Of a stretch of 64,000 bases of DNA, positions 17,777 through 26,393 are shown piece by piece. Position 1 is the first letter of the stretch; each line of letters opens with the position of its first letter. The stretch spans positions 62,001 to 126,000 of the forward strand of contig JAGRNT010000002.1 of NCBI GenBank assembly GCA_020440605.1, given 5' to 3'. The notes beneath the pieces were generated by a model. The model saw only the letters and a list, made by a program, of their open reading frames with translations. It did not search any database and was not told where the DNA came from. This DNA comes from a bacterium (GTDB lineage: Bacteria; 4484-113; JAFGCY01). The translations under genes and the position numbers were made by a program.

Positions 17777-19141
17777 GTGGATTCCCTCTTCACCGATCCG
17801 TCCGAGCAGAAGCGGCTCACCCCGCTGGCGGAGCGCATGCGCCCGCGCTCGCTGGATGAAGTGGTCGGCCAGCCGGAGCTGGTGAAGACACTGAAGGGAC
17901 TGCAGCAGCAGGCCGCGCTGCCGAGCATCATCCTCTGGGGTCCGCCGGGCTGTGGCAAGACCACCATCGCCCGCCTGCTGGCTGCCGAGAAGTACGAATT
18001 CCTGCCCTTCAGCGCAGTGGTTGTCGGCGTGAAGGAGATCCGCGAGCAGGTTGAGCATGCGCTCCGGCGCCGCAGGCTTGAGAATCGCGGCACCCTGCTC
18101 TTCCTCGACGAGATCCACCGCTTCAACAAGGCCCAGCAGGATGTGCTGCTCCCACATGTCGAAGCCGGGACCCTCGTACTGGTCGGGGCCACCACGGAGA
18201 ATCCGAGCTTCGAGGTCAACTCCGCCCTGCTCTCGCGCGCCCGGGTGCTGACCCTGCGCGGGCTGGAACCGGATGAGCTGCGTGAGCTGCTGCTGCGCGC
18301 GCTGACGGATGCCGAACGCGGCCTGAGCCGGGATGCCGCCGATATTGACGACGGCGTGCTGGACGGCATTTCGCAGTTCGCCGCCGGCGATGCCCGCTTC
18401 GCACTCAATTCACTGGAAATCTGTGACAACCTCAGCCGTCGCGGTGAGGACGATGAGCAGTGCAGCGAACCACTGCGGATCAACATGGCAATCCTCGAGG
18501 AAGCCGTGGCCGGCCGCGCCCTGCATTATGACAAGGGCGGCGAGGAGCATTACAACATCATTTCCGCCCTGCACAAGGCAGTCCGCGGTTCTGATCCGGA
18601 TGCCGCGCTGTACTGGACAGCGCGCATGCTGGAAAGCGGTGAGGACCCGAAGTACGTCGTCCGGCGCATGGTGCGCATGGCCAGCGAAGACATCGGCCTG
18701 GCCGATCCCTGGGCGCTGGTGCATGCGATCGCGGCGAAGGATGCCGTGGAATTCCTCGGCATGCCGGAATGCAACAATGCCGTGGCCCAGCTGGCGATCT
18801 ACCTGGCCAGTGCCCCCAAGAGCAATGGTGTCTACAAGTCCTATGCCGCCGCCCGCGAGGTAGTCAACCTGCATGGCGCACTGCCGGTACCGCTGCACAT
18901 CCGCAATGCCCCTACGAAGCTGATGCAGGAACTGGATTACGGCAAGGGCTACAAGTATGCCCAGGAGTACAAGGGCGGCTTCGTGCCTGACAACTACTGG
19001 CCGGAACGCCTTGCCGATGAACCTCCACAGCTATTGAAGCTCAAGGGCCGAGGCATGGAGAAGGGCATCCTCGAACGCCTGAAGCACTGGTGGGGCGAAC
19101 GCTTCGGTGCCGAGCGCGGAGCCTACGAGGACGAACAGTAG
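17777..19141 (+). CDS. rarA: Replication-associated recombination protein A (RarA/MgsA) AAA+ ATPase
   Basis: 454 residues. A clamp-loader-like AAA+ ATPase acting at stalled replication forks. Residues 10-35 hold the family start RMRPRSLDEVVGQPELV; Walker A is GPPGCGKTT, Walker B LFLDEIHRFNKAQQD, sensor 1 GATTENPSFEVNSALLSR. The C-terminal tetramerisation domain is recognisable from YNIISALHKAVRGSDPDAAL and DIGLADPWAL. Length matches the family (430-450). The start is GTG; no in-frame ATG precedes the conserved N-terminus, and a -10 box six bases upstream supports a leaderless message. Transcribed divergently from the epimerase gene across hairpin repeats. Confidence 0.97.
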   Translation: MDSLFTDPSEQKRLTPLAERMRPRSLDEVVGQPELVKTLKGLQQQAALPSIILWGPPGCGKTTIARLLAAEKYEFLPFSAVVVGVKEIREQVEHALRRRRLENRGTLLFLDEIHRFNKAQQDVLLPHVEAGTLVLVGATTENPSFEVNSALLSRARVLTLRGLEPDELRELLLRALTDAERGLSRDAADIDDGVLDGISQFAAGDARFALNSLEICDNLSRRGEDDEQCSEPLRINMAILEEAVAGRALHYDKGGEEHYNIISALHKAVRGSDPDAALYWTARMLESGEDPKYVVRRMVRMASEDIGLADPWALVHAIAAKDAVEFLGMPECNNAVAQLAIYLASAPKSNGVYKSYAAAREVVNLHGALPVPLHIRNAPTKLMQELDYGKGYKYAQEYKGGFVPDNYWPERLADEPPQLLKLKGRGMEKGILERLKHWWGERFGAERGAYEDEQ

Positions 19142-19684
19142 CGGCCTGTTACCCACGCCAGCGCCGTAAGCAAACATTGCTTCGTCCATGCACTCAAACA
19201 CTGCTACAACGCTGCGGGTACGCCCAACCCCGACCTTGCGCACATAAACCGCCCCAACGCTGCGGGAAAGCACTACTCCGACCCTGTTGGCCAACACTGT
19301 CGTGGCCTGTCCCGGCAATGATCCACTGCCATTCCCTGACCGGTCACCGTCCCAACTGAATTCAGCCAAGTCTGTGTCATTTCCTCACGGGCATCACCAT
19401 CCTTTGCGCAAATACACAATTGTTCAGCCATGTAGCCGGGCTCGCACTCAACTGCATCCAGTTCAACAACTCCAATAAGTCGCCGACACATGTTTCCGGC
19501 ACTTGAGCTCAGATACTGGCAAGCCGCAGAGAACCCGGGCGAAAACTCCTTCCGGGCATACCGACTGATTTGTCATAACGGCATCAGGCATGAGCCTGGC
19601 CGCTGACCAGCTGCACCAGGTAGCTTTCTTCCACCGCAGCCGGATACTGCCTGTCACATGGGACAGGCTAGAATTGGCGGCAGC
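19142..19684. other. 543-bp spacer with a two-unit 48-bp tandem repeat
   Basis: No convincing gene in any frame. CAACGCTGCGGG occurs at 19207-19218 and 19255-19266, exactly 48 bp apart, with further matches downstream of each (ccgacc), so about two imperfect 48-bp units lie in tandem. A small perfect hairpin (AAGCAA-ACA-TTGCTT) lies just before them, near 19167-19181. Confidence 0.55.
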
Positions 19685-20071
19685 ATGGACGGCGCATTCA
19701 CAACCGAGGCCATCGGCCGGATTCTGACGCTCCTGCTCAGCTTCCTGCTGCTGCAGCCGGGGCTGCTGTACTGGCAGCTCAGCGATATCCGGCGCAGCCA
19801 GCGGATTGAGCAGCGACGTTATGGCCAGGGTTTCGGGTGTTCCTGCCTCGGGCAGTTCGCCGCCTTCGTGCTGACGCTGATCCTGCTTGGCAATGGCATA
19901 AACGCCCTCTGCGGAGCGCTGTTCGCCATCCTGTGCAGCATCTGCTCCTACTTCGTCTTGCGCTTCGTTGTCAAACTGCCGCACCTGACCGCACTTCAGA
20001 GTGCAATCTGGATCGCCACGGTGTCCCTGCCTGCCCAGACCTATGCCTTCGGCTGGGTTGTGCCGGGCTGA
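19685..20071 (+). CDS. Small multi-pass membrane protein, unknown
   Basis: About 128 residues with three or four hydrophobic helices (RILTLLLSFLLLQPGLLYW, FAAFVLTLILLGNGINALCG, ALFAILCSICSYFVLRFVV and a weaker last one). A basic loop (SDIRRSQRIEQRRYGQGFG) separates helices 1 and 2 and should be cytoplasmic. No family is recognised. ATG at 19685 is preferred over an in-frame ATG at 19658 because a weak GGCGG precedes it; both lack a strong ribosome site. A lone gene between two repeat-bearing spacers, so assignment as a true gene is moderate. Confidence 0.55.
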   Translation: MDGAFTTEAIGRILTLLLSFLLLQPGLLYWQLSDIRRSQRIEQRRYGQGFGCSCLGQFAAFVLTLILLGNGINALCGALFAILCSICSYFVLRFVVKLPHLTALQSAIWIATVSLPAQTYAFGWVVPG

Positions 20072-20105
20072 CTGTTTCCATCGCATTGATCAGACTTGGT
20101 TGACT

Positions 20106-20154
20106 ACCACAAAGCTCGCGAAGGACACAAGGAACTGGAATGCCCACAAAGAAG
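20106..20154 (+). repeat. ACCACAAAG-type dispersed repeat
   Basis: About 49 bases of an ACCACAAAG...GAAG.ACAC.A.G pattern matching 27243-27289. It belongs to a class of intergenic repeats built on ACCACnAAGnnCnC.AAG that many bacterial genomes contain. Confidence 0.55.
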
Positions 20155-20344
20155 CCCATTGCCGGCAAGTCGCAAGCATTGGGCAACCCTTGTGTCATGC
20201 CTGCACATAGCGCAGTATCTCCTGCCAGCTGCCACCATTGCCAGGCCGACAGCCTGGATGCACAGCTCCGGACAGCATCCTTGCTTGCCCTGACCAGATT
20301 GAGTGTCAGCTGAGGAAAACCTTCCGGCAGGACTTCGGAAAGAA

Positions 20345-20468
20345 TTCTGAGCTCCGTCCACTTCGCAATTCATGTGAGATTTGTCAGAATTAATTCTGAC
20401 CTCCAACCGCCGCGCAATTCCTGGAAGTGAAATCAGGATGAGTTCTGAGCTCCAACCAGCTCGCAATT
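20345..20468 (-). repeat. Three-unit 49-bp repeat array abutting the RAYT gene
   Basis: A 26-bp core (TTCTGAgCTCCaaCC...CGCAATT on the plus strand) occurs at 20345-20370, 20394-20419 and 20443-20468, with exactly 49 bp between copies. The last copy ends one base beyond the transposase stop codon. On the minus strand the middle unit holds GGAGGTC and the 18-bp palindrome GTCAGAATTAATTCTGAC followed by AAA, matching the GGAG-hairpin family (compare GGAGGTC-AGCTTTAAAGCT-GAC at 27200). The first-read unit has a GAGCT/AGCTC stem. Confidence 0.8.
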
Positions 20469-20469
20469 G

Positions 20470-21093
20470 TTAGCCGGCGCGGTTCTCCAGCAGGGCATCG
20501 ACCACGCTCACCACGTGGCGGATGTCCATCCCGTCAGCGCTGCTGAATTCCCAGTCCTCCGCATCCTCGCACAGACCGGCCCGCACCGGGTCGCTGTGGA
20601 TGAACTCGATGGCGGCGAACATATGCTCCTCATCGCGGATCACCTGCTCACGGTACTGCCGGCTCCAGACCCGGCCGAGCGTGCCGCATTCCTCCTCGAA
20701 CTGCTCCTCAGTCCAGTCCATCAAGGCCAGCAGCACCCGTTCGATGCTGTAGCCGCTGTTGGCACCGGCCAGCATGTGTACATGGCTTGGCATGATCACG
20801 AAGCTCACCAGCTCGAACTGGCGGCCGTTGAAGCTCTGCAGGGCGCGGTCCAGGATTCCGGCGGCCTGCGGCTGAGCCAGCAGGCAGCTGCCGTAGCCGC
20901 TGTCCAGCAGGTGGTGCAGGCGGCGCTGGCGCTCGCGCGTTTCCTCCAGCGGCAGGCTGTCCACGATGCTCGCCAGCTTGTCCTCCGGCAGGGCATCCCT
21001 GAGCATGAGGGTCACCAGACGCAGGGCCCCGGGGCCGGTCCGGACCAGCGGGGGCTGGTCGTTGAAGATCTGACTGTGCTCGAAGCGATTCAT
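20470..21093 (-). CDS. REP-associated tyrosine transposase-like (RAYT/TnpA_REP) protein
   Basis: 207 residues of the Y1 HUH endonuclease superfamily, which nicks and moves single-stranded hairpin DNA. Residues 12-35 (PPLVRTGPGALRLVTLMLRD) and the HUH motif VIMPSHVHML (His104, His106) fit the RAYT family, as do VWSRQYREQVIRDEEH and EDWEFSSA. At the family position of the catalytic Tyr (usually YIH.NPVRAG) this protein reads FIHSDPVRAG, with Phe164. ATG at 21093 is chosen because AAGGAG lies seven bases before it. The stop codon touches a three-unit hairpin repeat array. It could be a domesticated or dead copy. Confidence 0.9.
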   Translation of the reverse strand: MNRFEHSQIFNDQPPLVRTGPGALRLVTLMLRDALPEDKLASIVDSLPLEETRERQRRLHHLLDSGYGSCLLAQPQAAGILDRALQSFNGRQFELVSFVIMPSHVHMLAGANSGYSIERVLLALMDWTEEQFEEECGTLGRVWSRQYREQVIRDEEHMFAAIEFIHSDPVRAGLCEDAEDWEFSSADGMDIRHVVSVVDALLENRAG

Positions 21094-21305
21094 ATGCGCT
21101 CCTTTACTTGTGTTGACTGAATTATAACCGAGAACAAACATCTGTCAAGTCTTTTTTCGCATTTAATATATATTCATATTGTCAATCAACTGACTTTGCT
21201 TTACGGATTGCCTTGCCAGTACACCATTACTTAACCTCATTGCGCACTCGCACTCTGCACGGCAAGCCTGATAATGTATGCACATCCGCCGAGGAGCGCT
21301 GAGCC

Positions 21306-24300
21306 ATGCACCAGTCAACATTGCATCCGTACCGGACCCCCCCGCACTCTGCCAACACCATCCTGCGCCTGAGCGGCCTGAGCCTGCTCCTGCTGTGCTG
21401 CCTTGCCACTGGCGTACTGCCCGCGCGAGCTGAGCTGGAAGGTTCGGAAAACAACTACGGCGCATATACCCTGGATGAACTCAATGCACTGGAGCAGGCC
21501 CTGAACGCCGGCAACATGACTCTTGCCGACCTGCAGTTCGACAAGGACTACGCCAAAGGCCATGGATGCTTCCCGATCATCCGCGAAATGATGGCCGATC
21601 CATTGCAGATTGCACAATGGATGGACAAGCTTGCTGCCGCCGGCCGCCTGGACAGCTCGGGCATGCAACGCATGCTGATCAATGCCGACTCCCTTGCCAA
21701 TACTGAGCACAACAGTGACTGGGTTTCACCCGGGCCGATCACACCACCTGCCAGCCGTGAGGAGATCATTGCCAAGCTGCTTAGCGTGGCCTCTGCCCTG
21801 CCGCAGCAGCCGGATGAGCTGCGGGAACAGCTGCGGGGCCGGATCGTCAGCAGCATGGCCTGGCATGACATCGAGAATTCCAGCACCGAGGATTCCGAGC
21901 TGCCTGAGCCAACGACGGAGCTGTATGAACTGCTCATACAGGCTGAACTGCGCCCCGACTACCACAGTGACAGCCTCTACGCCTTCGCGGCAATGCTGTC
22001 ACGGCTCGATCCCCACAGCGAGTTGTTCCCTCAGGACCATTACGTCGTGATGCAGACTCCGCTCGGCCAGATGGCAATCGGCACACCATATGACGACCAC
22101 TACAGCGGCGACTTCGCCATCCTGATCGACCCCGCCGGCAATGACACATATACCAACTGCCGCATCGGAGCTGCCTTTGGCAGCCGCAGCTACGGCCCAC
22201 GCCTCGGACCCGACGGCGAACCGAGCGGTGCCTCCGCGGACTTCTCCCCCCTTGGCGACGGACGCTTCGGCTTCTTCGCCGACCTCTCCGGCGATGACCT
22301 CTACGACTGTGGCGACACCGACATCACCCTCGGTGCCGCCGTGCTCGGCAATGCTGCCTTCTTCGACTTCGGCGGCGGAGACGACCGCTACTACGCAGGC
22401 AGTATCAGTTTAGGTGCGGCGATGTGCGGCATTGCCAGCTTCTACGACGATGGCGGTTCAGACACATACAGCTCGAAGGTGTTCAGCCAGGGTGCAGCTG
22501 CCTTCGGAACCGGCATCATGTATGACGACGCCCAGGGAGAAACTCCTGCGTTCGACATTGCCGAGGGCAACGAGAAGGAGATCGACGCCTTCGAGCGCAG
22601 CGCCGACAGTCCCGATATCCTCTCCGCCGTTGACAACGATACATACTCCGCCTGGAGCGAGAGCCAGGCCTTCGCCCGCACCCGTGGCGTGGCACTCTGC
22701 ATCAATACACGCGGCAATGAGGTCTACGAAGCCGGCGGTGTCTACCTGCATGCCCCGCTGTTCGGCGACCGCTACCAGTCCTTCAGCCAGGGCTTCGCCA
22801 TCGGCGAACGCGACATTGACTACGCCGGCGGGATCGCGATGCTGATCGACTACGAGGGCAACGACCGCTATCTCGGCGACATCTACAACCAGGGCGTGGG
22901 CTACTGGTACTCGGGCGGCTTTCTCTGGGACGGCGCCGGCAACGACCTCTACGAGATGACGCAGTACGGCCAGGGCAGCGGCATCCACCTCGCCGTCGGC
23001 GGACTGGTGGACGTGGCCGGGTCTGACACATACGTGATGCACAGCGGGCTCGGCCAGGGCGGCAGCCATGACTTCGCGGCCAGCATCCTGCACGACCGCG
23101 GCGGTGACGACCGCTACTTCGGCAACACCAGCTGCAACGGTACCGGCCTCACGAACAGCGTGGGGATCCACATCGACCGCAGTGGCAATGACACCTATGC
23201 TTCGAGAAAGGACGGCGGGCTGAACGCCGGACGTCCCGCGCGCAACAGCGCCAGCATCGGCGTGCTCGTGGATCTCGCCGGTACCGACAGCTACCTCGCC
23301 GATGGCAACCAGGCCGACAGCTCGATGTGGAGCAATTCACGCTACGGCGTGGGCTGGGACATCGCGCCGCCGCCGGACGCAGCGGAGACCGCTAGCACGA
23401 GCGGCCCCAACCAGCCTCCCGGTGAGGACGTGGAAATGCCCGTGATCATCGCTTATGAAGGTGAGCTGACCCAGGAGGTGTTTGACGAGTTGTGGGCGAT
23501 CGCCATTCGCTGGGAGGTCGGCGAGAACGTGGCCATCGTGCCCGAGTCCCGCAAGCGGATCGTGGCCTTCGGCATGCCCGTGCTGCCCTACGTCGTCGCC
23601 GAGATGGATGACGACTATTCACTGGCGGTTCGCGCCTTCAATGACATCTACCCGCAGCTGATGGAGCTGGACCGCCCGGCTGTGCTCAGTGCCCTGCGCG
23701 ATGCGGCCGACACGGATGTATTCACCCAGCGCAACTGCGTGCTGCGTGTGATCGGTGACCTGAAGCTCAGTGATCTGGGCGATGTCGTCACTGAGTTCCT
23801 CGAGGATCCGCAGCTGCGCCGCCGCGCCATCCAGGTGCTGGGCATGATCGGCAGCCACGCCGCCGACGCGGAGCTGCTGGCGATGCTGGCTGACCCGGCC
23901 ACCGACGAGAAGGACCTGCAGGCCGCGGTTGTCAGCGCCGCAGCTCTTGAGCTGGACTGTGGCTCAGCATTCCTCGGCCTGCTTGACCATCAGCACGTTT
24001 CCGTGCGGGACTGTGTCAGCGGCCAGCTGCGGGCACACTGGGAGCAGTACGGCGGCGAATGCCTGGCAATGCTTGGGAAACAGGCCCTCCTGCGCAGCGG
24101 CAGTATCCCGCCGGACCGTAGTCAGTTGGCCAGCACAACCCAGCTGCGCTGCGTGCTGCGCATGCTCCAGACACTTGAGGACCCCCCCTCAACGGACACA
24201 GTTGAGAGCGTGATACTGTTGATTGGCGACAAGGACTGGGGCGTCCGTGGGGACTCCACCGCACTTCACAACAAATGGCAGGACCAGGACAACCCGGATG

Positions 24301-24398
24301 CGGCAGAAGCACTGGCTCAGATGAAGCGCAATCTTGACATGATGATTGTGCATGAACACAACCCCTACGTGCTCAATGTCTGGCAGCAGGGGCAGTGA
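21306..24398 (+). CDS. Exported repeat protein with GNDxY-type repeats and HEAT-like C-terminus
   Basis: 1030 residues. An N-terminal hydrophobic signal (about residues 19-42, ending LPARAELEG) predicts export. Residues about 230-690 contain about ten copies of a 25-45 residue repeat with the core GxDxY (PAGNDTY, LSGDDLYD, GGGDDRYY, YEGNDRYLGD, GAGNDLYEM, VAGSDTY) followed by Gly/Gln-rich turns such as YGQGSGIHLAVGG; this looks like a beta-solenoid. After a Pro-rich linker, residues 720-1010 are helical pairs like HEAT repeats (RRRAIQVLGMIGSHAADAEL). No enzyme motif. The stop codon overlaps the decarboxylase start (TGATG), so the two are coupled. GAGGAG precedes the ATG. Confidence 0.82.
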   Translation: MHQSTLHPYRTPPHSANTILRLSGLSLLLLCCLATGVLPARAELEGSENNYGAYTLDELNALEQALNAGNMTLADLQFDKDYAKGHGCFPIIREMMADPLQIAQWMDKLAAAGRLDSSGMQRMLINADSLANTEHNSDWVSPGPITPPASREEIIAKLLSVASALPQQPDELREQLRGRIVSSMAWHDIENSSTEDSELPEPTTELYELLIQAELRPDYHSDSLYAFAAMLSRLDPHSELFPQDHYVVMQTPLGQMAIGTPYDDHYSGDFAILIDPAGNDTYTNCRIGAAFGSRSYGPRLGPDGEPSGASADFSPLGDGRFGFFADLSGDDLYDCGDTDITLGAAVLGNAAFFDFGGGDDRYYAGSISLGAAMCGIASFYDDGGSDTYSSKVFSQGAAAFGTGIMYDDAQGETPAFDIAEGNEKEIDAFERSADSPDILSAVDNDTYSAWSESQAFARTRGVALCINTRGNEVYEAGGVYLHAPLFGDRYQSFSQGFAIGERDIDYAGGIAMLIDYEGNDRYLGDIYNQGVGYWYSGGFLWDGAGNDLYEMTQYGQGSGIHLAVGGLVDVAGSDTYVMHSGLGQGGSHDFAASILHDRGGDDRYFGNTSCNGTGLTNSVGIHIDRSGNDTYASRKDGGLNAGRPARNSASIGVLVDLAGTDSYLADGNQADSSMWSNSRYGVGWDIAPPPDAAETASTSGPNQPPGEDVEMPVIIAYEGELTQEVFDELWAIAIRWEVGENVAIVPESRKRIVAFGMPVLPYVVAEMDDDYSLAVRAFNDIYPQLMELDRPAVLSALRDAADTDVFTQRNCVLRVIGDLKLSDLGDVVTEFLEDPQLRRRAIQVLGMIGSHAADAELLAMLADPATDEKDLQAAVVSAAALELDCGSAFLGLLDHQHVSVRDCVSGQLRAHWEQYGGECLAMLGKQALLRSGSIPPDRSQLASTTQLRCVLRMLQTLEDPPSTDTVESVILLIGDKDWGVRGDSTALHNKWQDQDNPDAAEALAQMKRNLDMMIVHEHNPYVLNVWQQGQ

Positions 24399-25768
24399 TG
24401 CCGGAGCAGCTCTGGCCGGAGGATGGACTGGATGAGGCAGCGGTGCTGGCGCGTGTGCGCGAAGCGCTCGACGGCATCATTGACCACCGCCATCCCGGCT
24501 ATCCTCTGATCCTCTCCTTCCCGATGACGCGCCCGCTGGACATCGCCATTGAAGCTTTTGCCGAAGCGATGCCACGCCAGCCCAACAACATCATCACGAC
24601 CACCAACTGTGAGGGCGAACCGGAATGGGCCGGCACCCGCGCACTGGAACGCCAGGCAGTCCACATGGCTGCGGAACTGCTTGGCATGGCTGATCCAGTT
24701 GCCGATGCTGACGGCTACATCTGCCCGGGTGGCACCGAGGCCAACCTGCAGGGGATGTGGCTCGGGCGCAACCGACTCCGCGATCAGGGCTGCCGGCGGA
24801 TCGGCATCATCGCCAGCTGCGAAGCGCATTACTCAGTGATGAAGGGCTCCGACCTGCTCGGCATCGGTCCGGAGAATGCCACCGCCGAGCCCCTGCCCCG
24901 CGGCTGGCTGCGCATCCGTCGCGAACGTGGCACAAGCGGACTGGCACTCTGCACCGTCTGTCCCGATGGGGGGATCGACCTCGGTTCGATGCGCAGGGAA
25001 CTCGACGCCCTGCTGCGTGAGGGCTTTGACGGGATCATCCTCGTTGCCAATGCCGGCAGCTCGCACATCGGTGCGGTTGACGATGTGCAGGGCATGCTCG
25101 GCCTGCTGCGGGAATACCAGCAGCGCTATCCGCGCCTCGCCTGGCACATTCATGTGGATGCAGCCTTCGGCGGCCTGGCCCTGCCCTTCAGTGAGCACAA
25201 CCCGGGTGGCTGGGATTTTGCCAACCCGGATGTGGACAGCATCACCATCGACCCCCACAAGTTCGGGCGCACGCCCGCCCCTGCCGGGATGTTCATCTGC
25301 CGCAAGGGCCAGCTGGACCATGTCTGCCGGATGGTCAGCTACCTGCATGAGGGCCGTGATGACACGATCAGCGGCTCACGCAGTGGGGCACCGGCCCTGG
25401 CCTGCTGGGCCGCCTTCGCCGCGATGGGCCGCAGTGGCTACCGCCGCCAGTTCAACGAAATGATGCTGCTCAAGCGGCAGCTGCTGCAGGGACTGGCCGG
25501 CATCCCCCAACTCAGGGTGATCGACAGCCCGCAAAACACCTTCGGATTCCATATCGGAGACGACGTGGATGACCAACTGCGTGAACGGCTCACGGCAATG
25601 TTCGCGGACCACACGCGTTATGTGCTGCGCTGGAGCCATGTCTTCGCCTACGAGAAGGATGGCTGGCAGTACTGCCGCCCGGTCTACAAGGTGCTTGTGA
25701 TGCCGCATCTGGATGAAGCAAAGGTCGCGCGATTTCTTGCTGACATCCGGAATTGCATCGGGAGCTGA
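24398..25768 (+). CDS. PLP-dependent group II decarboxylase (glutamate/tyrosine/aspartate decarboxylase family)
   Basis: 456 residues. Family members remove the carboxyl group of an amino acid. PLP-binding features are PGGTEANLQGMWLGRN (cofactor phosphate region), HVDAAFGG (Asp to the pyridine nitrogen) and DPHKFGRTPAPAG with Lys288 forming the internal aldimine. The short form and the DPHK(F/M)G sequence resemble archaeal MfnA-type and histidine-decarboxylase-like enzymes; substrate is not evident. The ATG shares a base with the upstream stop (TGATG). Its position 0.6 kb from tryptophan-metabolism genes makes an aromatic amino acid one possible substrate, which is inference only. Confidence 0.92.
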   Translation: MPEQLWPEDGLDEAAVLARVREALDGIIDHRHPGYPLILSFPMTRPLDIAIEAFAEAMPRQPNNIITTTNCEGEPEWAGTRALERQAVHMAAELLGMADPVADADGYICPGGTEANLQGMWLGRNRLRDQGCRRIGIIASCEAHYSVMKGSDLLGIGPENATAEPLPRGWLRIRRERGTSGLALCTVCPDGGIDLGSMRRELDALLREGFDGIILVANAGSSHIGAVDDVQGMLGLLREYQQRYPRLAWHIHVDAAFGGLALPFSEHNPGGWDFANPDVDSITIDPHKFGRTPAPAGMFICRKGQLDHVCRMVSYLHEGRDDTISGSRSGAPALACWAAFAAMGRSGYRRQFNEMMLLKRQLLQGLAGIPQLRVIDSPQNTFGFHIGDDVDDQLRERLTAMFADHTRYVLRWSHVFAYEKDGWQYCRPVYKVLVMPHLDEAKVARFLADIRNCIGS

Positions 25769-25769
25769 C

Positions 25770-26225
25770 CTAGAAGATCCGCGAGCCGAACTTGAAGAGG
25801 ATCAGGGCCTGCAGCCCCAAAAGGATCACCAGCCAGACGATGATCCCGAGCATGCGGCGCTCGATGCCCGTGATGCGCTGGGAGTTGTCAACGAGCTGCT
25901 CGGTCATCAGCTCCGCCAGTTCCAGCTCCTGCAGGCGCTGCAGCTGGGCCATCTCCTCCTCGTAGTCCTCCGTGGCGGCGGCCAGCCCGGCTGTATGCCA
26001 GCGCCGCTGGCGCAGTTCCTCATGCCAGTTCATCAGCTGTCGGACCTTGAACTGCCTTATCTCGGACCAGAACTGGTCCTCGGAGAGTACGCGCACCTTG
26101 CCGGTCTGCCTGTCCCGGACCCTGCGCACCACTACGGGGCTGTGCATTTTTTCGCGCTCAAGCTCAACCCGCTCGTCGCGCTCACTGCCGTCCCTCTGGG
26201 CCACACTTCTATCTGGCCGTTCCAC
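25770..26225 (-). CDS. Small C-tail-anchored membrane protein, unknown
   Basis: About 151 residues, very rich in Arg, Glu and Gln and predicted helical (DFWSEIRQF-like charged segments, then YEEEMAQLQRLQELELAELM), ending with a single membrane helix MLGIIVWLVILLGLQALILF and a four- to five-residue tail. This is a tail-anchored topology. No family recognised. GTG at 26225 is taken because TACAAT lies seven bases upstream; ATG at 26234 is the alternative. Everything further upstream in this frame is antisense to the dioxygenase gene and not coding. Confidence 0.7.
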   Translation of the reverse strand: MERPDRSVAQRDGSERDERVELEREKMHSPVVVRRVRDRQTGKVRVLSEDQFWSEIRQFKVRQLMNWHEELRQRRWHTAGLAAATEDYEEEMAQLQRLQELELAELMTEQLVDNSQRITGIERRMLGIIVWLVILLGLQALILFKFGSRIF

Positions 26226-26238
26226 TAGGTCCATTGTA
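26226..26238 (-). promoter_or_regulatory. Leaderless-type -10 box (TACAAT, 7 nt before GTG)
   Basis: Minus-strand TACAAT (26233-26238), then seven bases and GTG at 26225. It would form one half of a divergent promoter region with the tryptophan genes. Confidence 0.4.
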
Positions 26239-26276
26239 CCGTGTAATACTCCGGCATTGCTGTAATATGGAGGTGT

Positions 26277-26342
26277 ATGTCCATGGCACGCAGACTCGGC
26301 AGCCAGGCCGCCTGGCGCTACGTGAAACGGCCCGACTCCTAA
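26277..26342 (+). CDS. Putative 21-residue leader peptide containing Trp
   Basis: A short frame with a near-perfect ribosome site (GGAGGTGT just before ATG). It encodes MSMARRLGSQAAWRYVKRPD plus Ser, then TAA, 51 bp before the tryptophan dioxygenase start. Length, position and a Trp codon in the middle resemble leader peptides that sense amino acids or stall ribosomes, such as TnaC. Only one Trp is present, as in TnaC. I do not see a clear terminator/antiterminator pair in the 51-bp gap, so regulation is inferred. It could also be a chance frame. Confidence 0.4.
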   Translation: MSMARRLGSQAAWRYVKRPDS

Positions 26343-26393
26343 GCGGCGCGATCCCTTCCGCACATATTCACGTACAGACCCGAGGAGACATAC

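Noticed and set aside
19090-19359. Plus-strand frame after rarA
   Set aside because: Overlaps the rarA end and the 48-bp tandem repeat; Arg/Pro/Cys-rich shadow composition.
20345-20468. 49-bp periodic repeats as a CRISPR array
   Set aside because: Cores are 26 bp with substitutions, only three units, 23-bp 'spacers' that contain related palindromes, and no cas genes; a RAYT lies adjacent.
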